From Arachis hypogaea (Eukaryota > Streptophyta > Magnoliopsida > Fabales > Fabaceae): a stretch of 64,000 nt of DNA. This document shows, piece after piece, positions 30,527-41,578 of this stretch (positions are counted from its first letter, which is position 1; each line of letters opens with the position of its first letter). Made by a program: the position numbers and the translations under genes. The notes below the pieces were generated by a model. The model did not search any database, was not told where the DNA came from, and saw only the letters and a program-made list of their open reading frames with translations. The stretch covers positions 93,724,626-93,788,625 of the forward strand of contig NC_092048.1 in assembly GCF_003086295.3 (NCBI RefSeq), read 5' to 3'.

Positions 30527-33500
30527 TGATGAGCGGATATTTTATACGCTTTTTGGGGTTAATTTCATATAGTTTTGAGTATGTTCTAGTTAGTTTTTAG
30601 TCTATTTTCACTATTTTTTAGGAAAAATTCATATTTCTGGACTTTACTATGAGTTGTGTATTTTTCTGTAATTTCAGGTATTTTTCTGGCTGAAATTGAA
30701 GGAGCTGAGCAAAAATCTGATTCAGGCTGAAAAAGGACTGCTGATGCTGTTGGATTCTGACCTCCCTGCACTCAAAGTGGATTTTCTGGAGCTACAGAAC
30801 TCGAAATGGCATGCTTCCAATTGCGTTGGAAAGTAGACATCCAGAGCTTTCCAGCAATATATAATAGTCCATACTTTACACAAGGATAGACGACGTAAAC
30901 TGGCGTTCAACGCCAGTTCTCTGCCCAATTCTGGCGTCCAGCGCCAGAAAAGGATCAAAAGCTGGAATTGAACGCCGAAACTAGCACAAAAACTGGCGTT
31001 CAACTCCACAAATGGCCTCTGCACGTGAATTGCTTAATTCTCAGCCCAGCACACACCAAGTGGGCCCCAGAAGTGGATCTCTGCATCATCCATCATAGTT
31101 TACTCATTTTTTGTAAACCTAGGCTACTAGTTTAGTATTTAAACAACTTTTAGAGACTTATTTTGCATCTCATGACATTTTAGATCTGAACTTTGTACTC
31201 TTTGACGGCATGAGTCTCTAAACTCCATTATTGGGGGTGAGGAGCTCTGCTGTGTCTCGATGAATTAATGCAAGTATTTCTGTTTTCTATTCAAACACGC
31301 TTGTTCCTATCTAAGATGTTCATTCGCGCTTAACTGTGATGAAGGTGATGATTCGTGACACTTGACGAACCCCAATTTGAGGGTTTATCTTGTGCTGATT
31401 TCAGGGGTTTTATCAATGATTCCACACACTTTCTATATGAAAATACAAGATTTCACATTCCTTTCTTAGTTTCGCCTCATGAATGAAAACATGCTTATTT
31501 CGCACTAAAATAGATACATTTCTAATCTTCTCTTGATGCCATTCGATGCCGTGACTTGTGTGTTAAGTGGTTTCAGGATATAGAGTAGGAATGGACCGAA
31601 AGAGAGAAGGAAGACGGGTACAAAGGAAGGAAGCATGAGGATTAAGCTTTGGAAATTTCCGCAGGGGCGCGTGCGCGCACTTGGCGCGCCCGCGCGGATA
31701 GGGCAACGTGGAGCCAAAGCCAAGAGCCGGCTTGAGAAGCGGCTAAGCCAGGATCTTCATGGGTGCGCACGCGTACATCACGCCTCCGCGCACATTACAA
31801 GACATCTCAACGGCGCGTGCGCGTACCTTGCGCGTGCGCGCCGATTTGCGAATATGATTTTTTAAGAAGTCACGTGACTTAGGCGTGGAGGCAGTTAAGG
31901 ATCCCACTCTTGGAGAAACACCTTGGCGGGAAAAGCTTAAGAAGACCAAAGGAACAAGGGTTAAGGACACTTAGTTAGTTCATTTTCTAGATCTAGATAT
32001 TTTGGGGGGAGAGGAGAGTTAGTTACACTTTGGGAAGAAGAAGAGGGAGATTCCAAGCTTCACTAGGGTTCATCCTCATCTAATTTCTGAATTTTCAATG
32101 ACTTTTTGGTGAGATCCATTACAATTCTCACTCCATTTTGTTCATGTCATAGATTTTCTTCTCCAATTTCAAGTAGTAGATGCAATTGATAAATTCTCAT
32201 AGATCTAGAATTCAACTTTGTAATTTTGGATTTCGTATCTATTTTGAGAATTCAATTTTCATTGCTACTCTTTGAGACTTGTTGTTAGATCTTTGTGTTG
32301 CAATACTTTCAATTCGACTTTTCTTCTCATTTTACTATGACTTTCCTTATTGCTCATCACATGTTTGATAAAATGACAACACTAGCTATGGAGTAGAATT
32401 TTCACACTTGGCATAGGGTTTGGTCCTTGGAAGAAGTTGAATAGTTGTATCAATAGTTGATTTGGAATTAGGGATTGCTAGTTGGCTTGGAGTGCACTAA
32501 AGCTAGATTCCCATAAGGTGAAGCTAGGACTTGTGACTCAAGTTGATTGCTTTCATTTGACCTCCCTCTATGCCTAGGGGATAACTAAATGAAGCAAGGC
32601 CTAATTGTTGTCAACATTGAATGGACTATAAGGATAGAATTTCTAATGCCAACCCTAAGCCAAGTCTTTTGATAATTGATTGTTTGTTTCTCATTACTTT
32701 GCTAAAACCTTCAAGAATTCCAACAAGGCTTACTAAATCAATAAGATGCACACTTTGGCAATTCCTAGGGAGAACGACTCGGGAGACTAGTACTCTCGGA
32801 TATAGATTGTAGATTTGTTTGATGAAGGATTTTGCGTCGGTTTAGACTATACTACGATTGATCATTTGATAATTTCTATACCGGCAAAAATTCACTTGTC
32901 AACACTCATCACCATTCTCAACCCATGAACGTGTGCCTGACAACCACCTCCATTCTATATCAGATTGAATGAGTATCTCTTAGATCTCTCAATCAGAATC
33001 TTCGTGGTATAAGCTAGAATTGATGGCGGCATTCATGAGAATCCGGAAAGTCTAAACCTTGTCTGTGGTATTCCGAGTAGGATTCAAGGATTGAATGACT
33101 ATGACGAGCTTCAAACTCCTGAAGGCTGGGCGTTAGTGACAAACGCAAAGGAATCAAGGGATTCTATTCCAACCGGATCGAGAACCAACCGGTGATTAGC
33201 TGTGCTGTGATAGAGCGCGTGAGCGTAGTTTTCACTGGAAGGATGGAAGGTAGCCATTGACAACGGTGATCCACCAACACACAGCTTGCCATAGGAGGAC
33301 GTGCGTGCGTGAACAAGAAGACAGAGGAAAGCAGAGATTCAGAAGACAAAGCATCTCCAAAACTCCAACATATTCTCCATTACTGCATAACAAGTAACCT
33401 TTAATCCATGCTCTCTTGTTTATTTGCAATTCACTTGATAACATAATTGACTTCCTGACTAAGATTTACAAGATAACCATAGATTGCTTCAAACCAACAA

Positions 33501-33610
33501 TCTCCGTGGGATTCGACCCTTACTCACGTGAGGTATTACTTGGACGACCCAGTGCACTTGCTGGTCAGTGGTACGAGTTGTGAAAAGTGTGATTCATAAT
33601 TCGTGCACCA
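30527..33610 (+). repeat. Element E LTR 1, containing solo LTR K
   Basis: Without the 1544-bp insertion (K plus one TSD copy) it is 1540 bp, equal to LTR 2. It includes GGCGTTCAACGCCAG-type palindromes near 30901-31010 and the shared block TTGCGTTGGAAAGTAGACAT. Confidence 0.93.
31363..32901 (+). mobile_element. Solo LTR K inside element E LTR 1, TSD ACACT
   Basis: 1539 bp, from TGACGAACCCC to CACTTGTCA, with TGAC/GTCA inverted ends and the 5-bp duplication ACACT at 31358-31362 and 32902-32906. LTRs 2 and 3 read straight through at this point. No internal region is present, so it is what remains after recombination between two LTRs. It has a CG-rich tract (31665-31850; GGCGCGTGCGCGCA and GTGCGCACGCGTAC) and the late block CCTAGGGAGAACGAC. 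Confidence 0.92.
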
Positions 33611-33616
33611 AGTTTT

Positions 33617-33634
33617 TGGCGCCGTTGCCGGGGA
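33617..33634 (+). other. Primer-binding site (tRNA-Asp type), element E unit 1
   Basis: TGGCGCCGTTGCCGGGGA, six bases after the LTR end, perfect for plant tRNA-Asp. Confidence 0.92.
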
Positions 33635-34388
33635 TTGTTCGTGTTTGAACAACTGACGGATTATTTTGTTGCTTAGATTAGGAAAATTTTTATTTTTGGT
33701 TTAGAGTCTCTTATTATTGTTCTTGGTTAAAAATATCCTTCTTTAAAACAAGTGTTACATTTACTGCCCAATTGGCTAGAGCGTTAGTCTAAGTCCGTGG
33801 CAGTTTGGTACACTCTTTTTAAAATCTTTTTCGAAAATAATATTTTCTCTATTAAATTTTGTGCCAAACTTTAAGTTTGGTGTTTTCCTGTTGATTTCCC
33901 TTGATTTTCTAAAATTTTAAGTTTGGTGTTCCTTCTTCATGTTCTTGTGTTTTTGTGAGTCTTCAAAGTGTTCGTGAGTTTTCCTTGTGTCTTGATCTTA
34001 AAATTTTTAAGTTTGGTGTTCCTTGGTGTTTTTCCTCCAAAATTTTCAAAAATAAGGAGCATTAGATCTAAAAATTTTAAATCTTGTGCTATCTTATTGT
34101 TTTTCTCTTTCCTCTTAAAAATAAAAAATATCTTTTCTCTTTTTTTTAAAAACAATTTTTCGAAATATATTTCTAAAAATTCAGATTTTTATTTCAAAAT
34201 TTAAAACCTTTTTCAAAAATCATCATATCTTTTTCAAAATCTCCTAACCACTCTCTTTCTCCTCACTTTTTCGAAAATCTTTTACTCATTTTTTTATTTT
34301 ATTTTGATTTATTTTCTTTTCGAAATAAATTAATAAATAAATCAATAAAAATATTTTTTCTATTTTACATCATCTCCCTTTCTCCATC
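33635..34388 (+). other. Leader of element E unit 1 with repeated TTTAAGTTTGGTGTT
   Basis: U-rich untranslated leader. TTAAGTTTGGTGTT occurs three times (about 33871, 33917 and 34007). The first copy forms a CCAAACTT/AAGTTTGG palindrome. The same string precedes ORF2 and the 3' LTR. Short frames on both strands here are compositional. Confidence 0.6.
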
Positions 34389-37300
34389 ATGGACCTAAGC
34401 GGAAATGAACAGTCCAGGAGGACTCTGGGGTCATATTCTAACCCCTCTACTGCTTCATATGGGAGTAGTATCTGCATACCCTCCATTGGAGTCAGTAGCT
34501 TTGAGTTGAATCCTCAGCTCATTATCATGGTGCAGCAAAGCTGCCAGTATTCCGGTCTTCCACAAGAAGAACCTACAGAGTTTCTGGCACAATTTTTACA
34601 AATTGCTGACACAGTACATGATAAGAAAATAGATTAGGATGTCTACAGACTATTACTGTTTCCATTTGCTGTAAAAGATCAAGCTAAGAGGTGGTTAAAT
34701 AACCAACCTAAAGGCAGCATAAGGACATGGAAACAGCTGACAGAAAAATTCTTGAATTAGTATTTTCCTCCAAAAAGGATGACACAGCTAAGGCTGGACA
34801 TCCAAGGCTTTAAACAAGGAGATAATGAATCTCTTTATGATGCCTGGGAGAGATACAGAGAGATGCTACGAAAATGCTCCTCTGAAATGTTTTCAGAGTG
34901 GGTTCAGTTAGACATCTTCTACTATGGCTTGCAGAAGGAGCTCAGATGTCTCTAGATTACTCAGCTGGTGGATCTATCCATATGAGAAAGACAATTGAAG
35001 AGGCTCAAGAGCTCATTGATACAGTTGCCAGGAATCAGCATCTGTACCTAAGCAGCAACCCTTCCATGAATGAAGAGGTTAAAACAGTAACTGCTGAACT
35101 CAGTCTTGTAAAACAAGCTGCTGAATTCAATCAGCAATTGGACTTTCTAACAAAGCAGCTAGCCGAATTTAAAGACGGGTTACAAGAGACAAGGATGGCT
35201 AATATACATATGGACGAACAGTTTAAGCAAACAAAGCAGCAGCTGTCAAGGCAAATAGCAGAAGAATGCCAAGCAGTTCAACTAAGAAGTGGGAGAACAT
35301 TAAATACCCTACCTCAAGGCAGCAAAAAGCTAAGAAATGAGCAAACCACCCAAAATTCACTTGAGGACAGTAAGAGCCCAGAGAAAAATAATTCTGGCGC
35401 TAAAATGCCAGAAAATTGGTGGAAGGCTGGCGCTGAACGCCCAGACCATGGCCAAAACTGGCGTTCAACGCCAGAAACAAAGCAGGACTGGCGTTCAATG
35501 CCAGAAATGGGCAAGGATCTGGCGTTGAACGCCCAAAATGGGCAGGATTTGGCGCTGAACGCCCAAAATGGGCACAATTCTGGCGTTCAAACGCCAGGAA
35601 CAGACAAGGAGTTGGCTTCTCACATCACTCCAGCTTCTAACTCTGGCACTCAATTGCCAGTAAGGGATTAGACACACACAAATGCTGATAACAACCCCTC
35701 TAAAAAGGCTTCTTCAACCACTTCTGTAGGCAATGAACCTGCAGCAACTAAGGTTGAAGAATATAAAGCCAAGATACCTTATCCTCAAAAACTCCGGAAA
35801 GAGGAGCAGAATAAGCAATTTGCTTGCTTTGTAGATTATCTCAGGACTCTTGAAATAAAGATTCCGTTTGCAGAAGCACTTGAGCAAATACCCTCTTATG
35901 CCAAGTTCATGAAAGAGATCTTGAGTCATAAGAAGGATTGGAGAGAAACAGAAAGAGTTCTCCTCACTGAAGAATGCAGTGCAGTCATTCTGAAGAGCTT
36001 TCCTGAAAAGCTTAAAGACCCTGGGAGCTTTCTGATACCATGCATATTAGAAGGTAATTGCACCAAGACAACTTTATGCGATCTTGAGGCAAGCATCAAC
36101 CTAATACCTGCATCCACTATCAGGAAGCCTGGCTTAACTGAAGAAGTTAAACCAACCCGGATATGTCTCCAACTTGCTGATGGTTCCACTAAATACCCAT
36201 CAGGCGTGATTGAAGACATGATTGTCAGAGTTGGGCTATTCGCCTTTCCCACTGACTTTGTTGTGCTGGAAATGGAGGAGCACAAGAGTGCTACTCTCAT
36301 TCTAGGAAGACCCTTCCTAGCAACTGGAAGATCCCTCATTGACGTCCAACAGGGGGAAATAACCCTGAGAGTCAATGATGATGAATTCAAGTTGAACGCT
36401 GTCAAAGCCATGCAACATCCAGACACATCAAAAGACTGCATGAAAGTTGATCCTATTGATTCTTTGGTAGAAGAGATCAACATGGCTGAGAGTCTTGAAT
36501 CAGAGTTGGAAAACATCTTTAAAGATGTTCAGTCTGATTTAGAGGATTCAGAGGACATGAAAGAGCCTCTGAAATTTCTTCTGGAAGAGGAAAAACCTCC
36601 TAAACCCGAGCTCAAGCCATTACCACCATCCTTGAAATATGCGTTTCTGGGAGAAGGTGACACTTTTTCAGTGATTATAAGCTCTGCTTTAAATTCACAG
36701 GAAGAGGAGGCACTTATTCAAGTGCTAAGGACACACAAGACAGCTCTTGGGTGGTCCATAGGTGACCTTAAGGGCATAAGTCCAGCTAGATGCATGCACA
36801 AAATCTTATTGGAGGATAATGCCAAACCAGTGGTTCAACCACACAGGCGGCTAAATCCAGCCATGAAAGAAGTGGTGCAGAAAGAGGTCACCAAATTACT
36901 GGAGGCTGGGATTATTTACCCTATTTCTGATAGCCACTGGGTGAGCCCTGTTCAAGTCGTCCCAAAAAAAGGAGGCATGACAGTGATTCATAATGAAAAA
37001 AATGAACTGGTTCCTACAAGAACAGTTACAAGGTGGCGCATGTGTATTGACTATAGAAGGCTCAATACAGCCACCAGAAAGGATCATTTTCCTTTACCAT
37101 TCATAGACCAGATGCTAGAAAGACTAGCAGGTCATGATTATTACTGCTTTTTGGATGGCTACTCAGGCTATAACCAGATTGTAGTAGATCCCCAGGATCA
37201 AGAGAAAACAGCATTCACATGTCCATCCGGAGTGTTTGCTTATAGAAGGATGCCATTTGGGCTATGTAATGCGCCTGCAACCTTCTAGAGATGCATGCTC

Positions 37301-39496
37301 TCTATTTTCTCTGATATGGTGGAAAAATTTCTGGAAGTCTTCATGGACGACTTCTCAGTATACGGAGACTCATTCAGCTCCTGTCTTGATCACCTGAAAC
37401 TTGTTCTGAAAAGATGCCAAGAGACCAACCTAGTTTTAAACTGGGAAAAGTGTCACTTCATGGTGACTGAAGGAATTGTTCTTGGGCATAAAATCTCAAG
37501 CAAGGGAATAGAGGTGGATCAAGCAAAAATAGAGGTAATTGAAAAATTACCACCACCTGCCAATGTTAAGGCAATCAGAAGCTTTCTGGAGCATGCAGGA
37601 TTCTATAGGAGGTTTATAAAGGATTTTTCAAAAATCGCAAAACCTCTAAGCAATCTGCTAACTGCTGACACGCCATTTGTGTTTGACACAGAGTGCCTGC
37701 AGGCATTTGAAACGCTGAAAGCTAAGCTGATCACAGCACCAGTCATTTCTGCACCAGACTGGACATTACCATTTGAGCTAATGTGTGATGCCAGTGATCA
37801 TGCCATTGGTGCAGTATTGGGACAGAGGCACGACAAGCTTCTGCATGTCATTTATTATGCCAGTCGCGTTCTAAATGATGCCCAGAAAAATTACACAACC
37901 ACAGAAAAAGAACTACTTGCAGTGGTTTACGCCAATGAAAGGTTCAGATCATACTTAGTAGGATCAAAAGTGATTGTATATACTGACCATGCTGCTCTTA
38001 AATATCTACTCACAAAGCAGGATTCAAAACCCAGGCTCATCAGATGGGTATTGCTTCTGCAAGAGTTTGATATAGAAATAAGAGACAGAAAGGGGACAGA
38101 GAACCAAGTGGCTGATCATCTGTCCCGGATAGAGCCAGTGGAAGGGACGTCCCTCCCCTTTCTTGAGATCTCTGAGACGTTTCCTGATGAGCATTTATTT
38201 GCCATTCAGGAAGCACCATGGTTTGCCGATATTGCAAACTATAAAGCTGCAAGGTTCATACCCAAGGAGTACAACAGGATACAAAAGAAGAAATTAATTA
38301 CTGATGCAAAGTACTACTTGTGGGATGAACCTTATCTCTTTAAGAGATGTGCAGACGGAATTATCCGTAGGTGTGTGCCTAGAGAAGAAGCACAGAGGAT
38401 CCTGTGGCATTGCCACGGATCTCAATATGGAGGCCATTTCGGAGGTGAGCGAACAGCCACCAAGGTCCTCCAATGTGGCTTCTATTGGCCCACACTCTAT
38501 AAAGATTCCCGAGAGTTTGTACGTAATTGTGACAGTCGCCAAAGAGCTGGTAATCTGCCTCATGGTTACGCCATGCCTCAACAAGGAATCTTGGAAATTG
38601 AGTTGTTTGACGTATGGGGAATTGACTTCATGGGACCTTTCCCACCATCATACTCAAACACTTATATTCTGGTGGCAGTTGACTATGTATCAAAATGGGT
38701 TGAGGCTATTGCCACACCCACCAATGATACTAAAACAGTGCTGAAGTTCCTCCAGAAACATATCTTTAGCAGGTTTGGTGTCCCTAGAGTACTAATCAGT
38801 GATGGGGGCACTCACTTCTGCAATAAACAGCTTTACTCTGCCATGGTTCGGTATGGAATTCGCCACAAGGTGGCCACTCCATATCATCCACAAACCAATG
38901 GGCAAGTTGAAGTCTCTAACAGAGAATTAAAGAGAATCCTGGAACGGACAGTAAATACCCGTAGAAAGGATTGGGCACGGAGCTTGGATGATGCTCTGTG
39001 GGCTTACAGGACAGCATTCAAGACCCCCATAGGGACATCTCCATACCAACTCGTGTATGGTAAGGCATGTCACCTGCCCGTGGAACTGGAACATAAGGCC
39101 TACTGGGCAACCAGATTCCTAAACTTTGATGCCAAATTAGCAGGAGAAAAACGATTGCTCCAGCTAAATGAGCTAAAGGAATTCAGATTCACAGCTTTTG
39201 AAAATGCCAAGCTTTATAAAGAAAAATAAAAAAAATGGCATGACAGAAAGCTGTCATCTAGAATCTTTGAACCAGGACAGAAGGTCCTATTGTTTAACTC
39301 TAGACTCAGGCTATTCCCCGGGAAACTGAAATCCCAGTGGAGGGGACCATACGTGATTACAAGTGTATCACCATATGGTTATGTGGAGCTTCAAGATATT
39401 GATTCTGATAAGAAGTTCATTGTCAATGGACAGAGAATCAAGCAATATCTTGAAGGCAACATTGAGCAAGAATGCTCAAGGCTGAAGCTAGATTAA
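34389..39496 (+). pseudogene. gag-pol of element E unit 1, disrupted
   Basis: It starts MDLSGNEQSRRTLG. Order: gag core (about 34480-35040), a coiled-coil-like Gln-rich stretch, in-frame palindrome repeats (35395-35605), protease, RT (VPKKGG, FLDGYSGYNQI, FMDD at 37340-37351), RNase H (CDAS, TEKE, YTDH), integrase ([16 protein letters not shown]) and the C-terminal RGPYVI. Stops shared with unit 2: TAG 34758, TAG 37286 and TAA 39227. Private lesions: TAG at 34635, a 1-bp loss near 34926 and TAG at 35669. The protease motif reads DLEAS (36080) where relatives have DLGA or DLGS. The last zinc-binding Cys of integrase is Arg (38537). Without these lesions it would supply particle proteins and enzymes for the whole group. 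Confidence 0.92.
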
Positions 39497-39537
39497 AAGC
39501 TCAGCAAGGTCCAGCTAAAGACAAAAAAGAAGCGCTT

Positions 39538-39555
39538 GCTGGGAGGCAACCCAGC
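39538..39555 (+). ncRNA. Stem-loop SL1, element E unit 1
   Basis: GCTGGG, loop AGGCAA, CCCAGC: a perfect 6-bp stem after AGCGCTT, 41 bases past the integrase stop. Confidence 0.75.
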
Positions 39556-39689
39556 CATGGGGCAACAATCCTCTAAGCATTTTGCCCTATTTCTATTTTT
39601 ATTTTTATTTGTTTATATAGAGTTCATTGACAACAAGGTAAATAATCATTTACAGAAGACCTCGGCACACAAAACAGAGAAAAAGAGCT

Positions 39690-39925
39690 CACTGGCAAGA
39701 AAACGCCAGTAAAAGTATATTTTGGGCGTTCAACGCCCAAAATGGGCATCCACTGGGCGTTGAACGCCAGTAATGGTAGCAATCTGGGCGTTCAACGCCA
39801 GAAAGGGGCACCCACTGGGCGTTGAACGCCAGTAATGGCAGCAGCTGGGCGTTGAACGCCCATGAAAGCAGCATTTGGGCGCTGAACGCCCAAAACAGGC
39901 AGTGTTTGGGCGTTCAAACGCTAGG
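39690..39925 (+). repeat. GGCGTTGAACGCC palindrome array, element E unit 1
   Basis: Seven or so copies. The longest, at 39720-39742, pairs the 11-base arms TTTTGGGCGTT and AACGCCCAAAA around one base. Outer bases vary in matched fashion (CTGG...CCAG, TTTGGG...CCCAAA). It separates pol from ORF2. Confidence 0.8.
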
Positions 39926-40394
39926 AAGGCAGGGAGGAGCCAAATTCATTTTTTCCACACGTATTTCCATTCTAATTTCAAATTTTATGTTTCAATGCAT
40001 GATTTTTACATGAACATGTTAAGAACCCTGATTTCTAAAATCCTTAATTTCAAAAAAATCCCTCTTTCCAAATTCAATCCAACTCTTTTCAAATCTTTTC
40101 TGAAAACAAATCTATCTTTTTCACTCTAAAATCTTTTCAACTAATCCATATCTTTTTCAAATCTCCATATTATCTTTTTCAAAATTCAGATTTATCTTTT
40201 TCAAAAATCTATCATATCTCTTCAAAATTAAACTATATATTCTATCTTATCTTTTTCAACTCAAAATTTTTATCTTATCTTTTCCAATTTTTCAAAAACC
40301 CACCCCCCCATCCCTTTAAATTTGGGTTCGGCCTCCCCCCTCCTCCATCAACAATTGCACCTAGCTCTCCTTCTATCCCTCTCCTTTCTTCTCT
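39926..40394 (+). other. U-rich region upstream of ORF2, element E unit 1
   Basis: Repeats of ATCTTTTTCAAA-like strings, no gene. Unit 2 has the same sequence at 50538-51006. Confidence 0.55.
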
Positions 40395-40414
40395 TTTGCT
40401 TGAGGACAAGCAAA
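40395..40414 (+). ncRNA. Stem-loop SL2 upstream of ORF2, element E unit 1
   Basis: TTTGCTT, loop GAGGAC, AAGCAAA: a perfect 7-bp stem, followed by CTCTAAGTTTGGTGTG. It lies 39 bases before the ORF2 ATG. Confidence 0.8.
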
Positions 40415-40453
40415 CCTCTAAGTTTGGTGTGTTTATCCGAGATCACTAAGATC

Positions 40454-41578
40454 ATGGCTCCTAAAGGAAAACAACCCACTCCAAGAGGCAAGAAAGAGAG
40501 CGTTCCAAAACCACTTTGGAATCAAGGGAAGTTCTTATCTAAAGAACATTCAGACCATTATCTTAAAATAATGGGTCTGAGAGCAGTGATCCCGGAAGTT
40601 AGATTCGATCTGAAAGAAGATGAATATCCAGAGATCCAGGAGCAAATTCGAATCAGGAACTGGGAAGTCCTAGCTAATCCTGAAACGAAAGTAGGAAGGA
40701 ACATGGTCCAGGAGTTCTATGCTAATATGTGGCAGACTGACAAGCAAAAACTATCTGGAACTGCCTTCTATGAATTTCGGACCATGGTCAGAGGAAAGAT
40801 TGTTCATACCACCCCTGACAAGATCAGAGAGATCTTAAAGCTACCTCAGCTAAAGGACGATCCAGACTCCTTCAACAGGAGGATGATGAGAGCAGACATT
40901 GACCTGGATAAGATTCTAGAGGACATATGTATCCCTGGAGCCAGGTGGACCACCAACACAAAGGGTGTCCCAAATCAACTCAAGAGAGAGGATCTCAAAC
41001 CAGTCGCCAGAGGATGGCTAGACTTCATTGGGCATTCTCTGTTGCCTACTAGCAACCGTTCTGAAGTCACAGTTAAAAGAGCAGTGATGATCCATTGCAT
41101 CATGATGGGAAAGGAAGTGGAGGTTCATCAGTTGATTTCAGCTGAACTCTACAAAATTGCTAACAAAAATTCTAAAGAGGCCAGGTTGGCTTATCCAAGC
41201 GTGATTTCCCTACTCTGCAAGGACGCTGGAGTAAGGATGGGAATAACTGAGTATATCTCAATTGAGAAGCCAATCACCAAAGCATCAATGGAAAAACAAC
41301 AAGCACAGGATGATCCCATCAAGAAGAGAGCACAGGAATTCCTCCCAGAGATCCCTCAATCTGAATACTGGGAGTATCTTGAGACGTCTGTTACCAAGAT
41401 ACGGGAAGCTATGGAGCAAATAATAAAAGAACAGAAGGAACACAGTCAAATGCTGACCTATATGTTTAAAGAACAAGAGGAGCAAGGGCGTGACTTAAGG
41501 GAATTGAAGCGCCAAAAGTCTTCTCTTGTAGGACCAAGCACCCCAAGGATCAGAGGAACCCCCGTGCCCCCAAAATAA
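40454..41578 (+). CDS. ORF2 of element E unit 1: plant transposon-associated protein (PF20167-like), intact
   Basis: 374 codons from MAPKGKQPTPRGKK. This start is shared with unit 2 and element D, while F opens MMAPKTGES. Features: a basic N-terminus (residues 1-20); an all-helical domain (about 30-280) with EDEYPEIQEQIRIRNWEVL, VQEFYANMWQTDKQ, GARWTTNTKG, LKPVARGWLDFIG, NRSEVTVKRAVMIH and EVEVHQLIS; then a Gln/Glu-rich coiled-coil-like tail ending PRIRGTPVPPK. The same frame is open upstream to 40322, giving a hydrophobic run (LALLLSLSFLLFCL) that could act as a signal-like segment if used. That stretch overlaps SL2. Function unknown; the position corresponds to the env-like gene of Athila elements. 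It is one of the few long intact genes in E. Confidence 0.82.
   Translation: MAPKGKQPTPRGKKESVPKPLWNQGKFLSKEHSDHYLKIMGLRAVIPEVRFDLKEDEYPEIQEQIRIRNWEVLANPETKVGRNMVQEFYANMWQTDKQKLSGTAFYEFRTMVRGKIVHTTPDKIREILKLPQLKDDPDSFNRRMMRADIDLDKILEDICIPGARWTTNTKGVPNQLKREDLKPVARGWLDFIGHSLLPTSNRSEVTVKRAVMIHCIMMGKEVEVHQLISAELYKIANKNSKEARLAYPSVISLLCKDAGVRMGITEYISIEKPITKASMEKQQAQDDPIKKRAQEFLPEIPQSEYWEYLETSVTKIREAMEQIIKEQKEHSQMLTYMFKEQEEQGRDLRELKRQKSSLVGPSTPRIRGTPVPPK

Noticed and set aside
35926..36516. 196-codon minus-strand frame (also at 46539-47129)
   Set aside because: Antisense to the protease region of gag-pol and duplicated only because the unit is duplicated.
39690..39925. Palindromes as transcription terminators
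   Set aside because: Rho-independent termination is bacterial, and the hairpins occur inside coding sequence and LTRs without adjoining U tracts.
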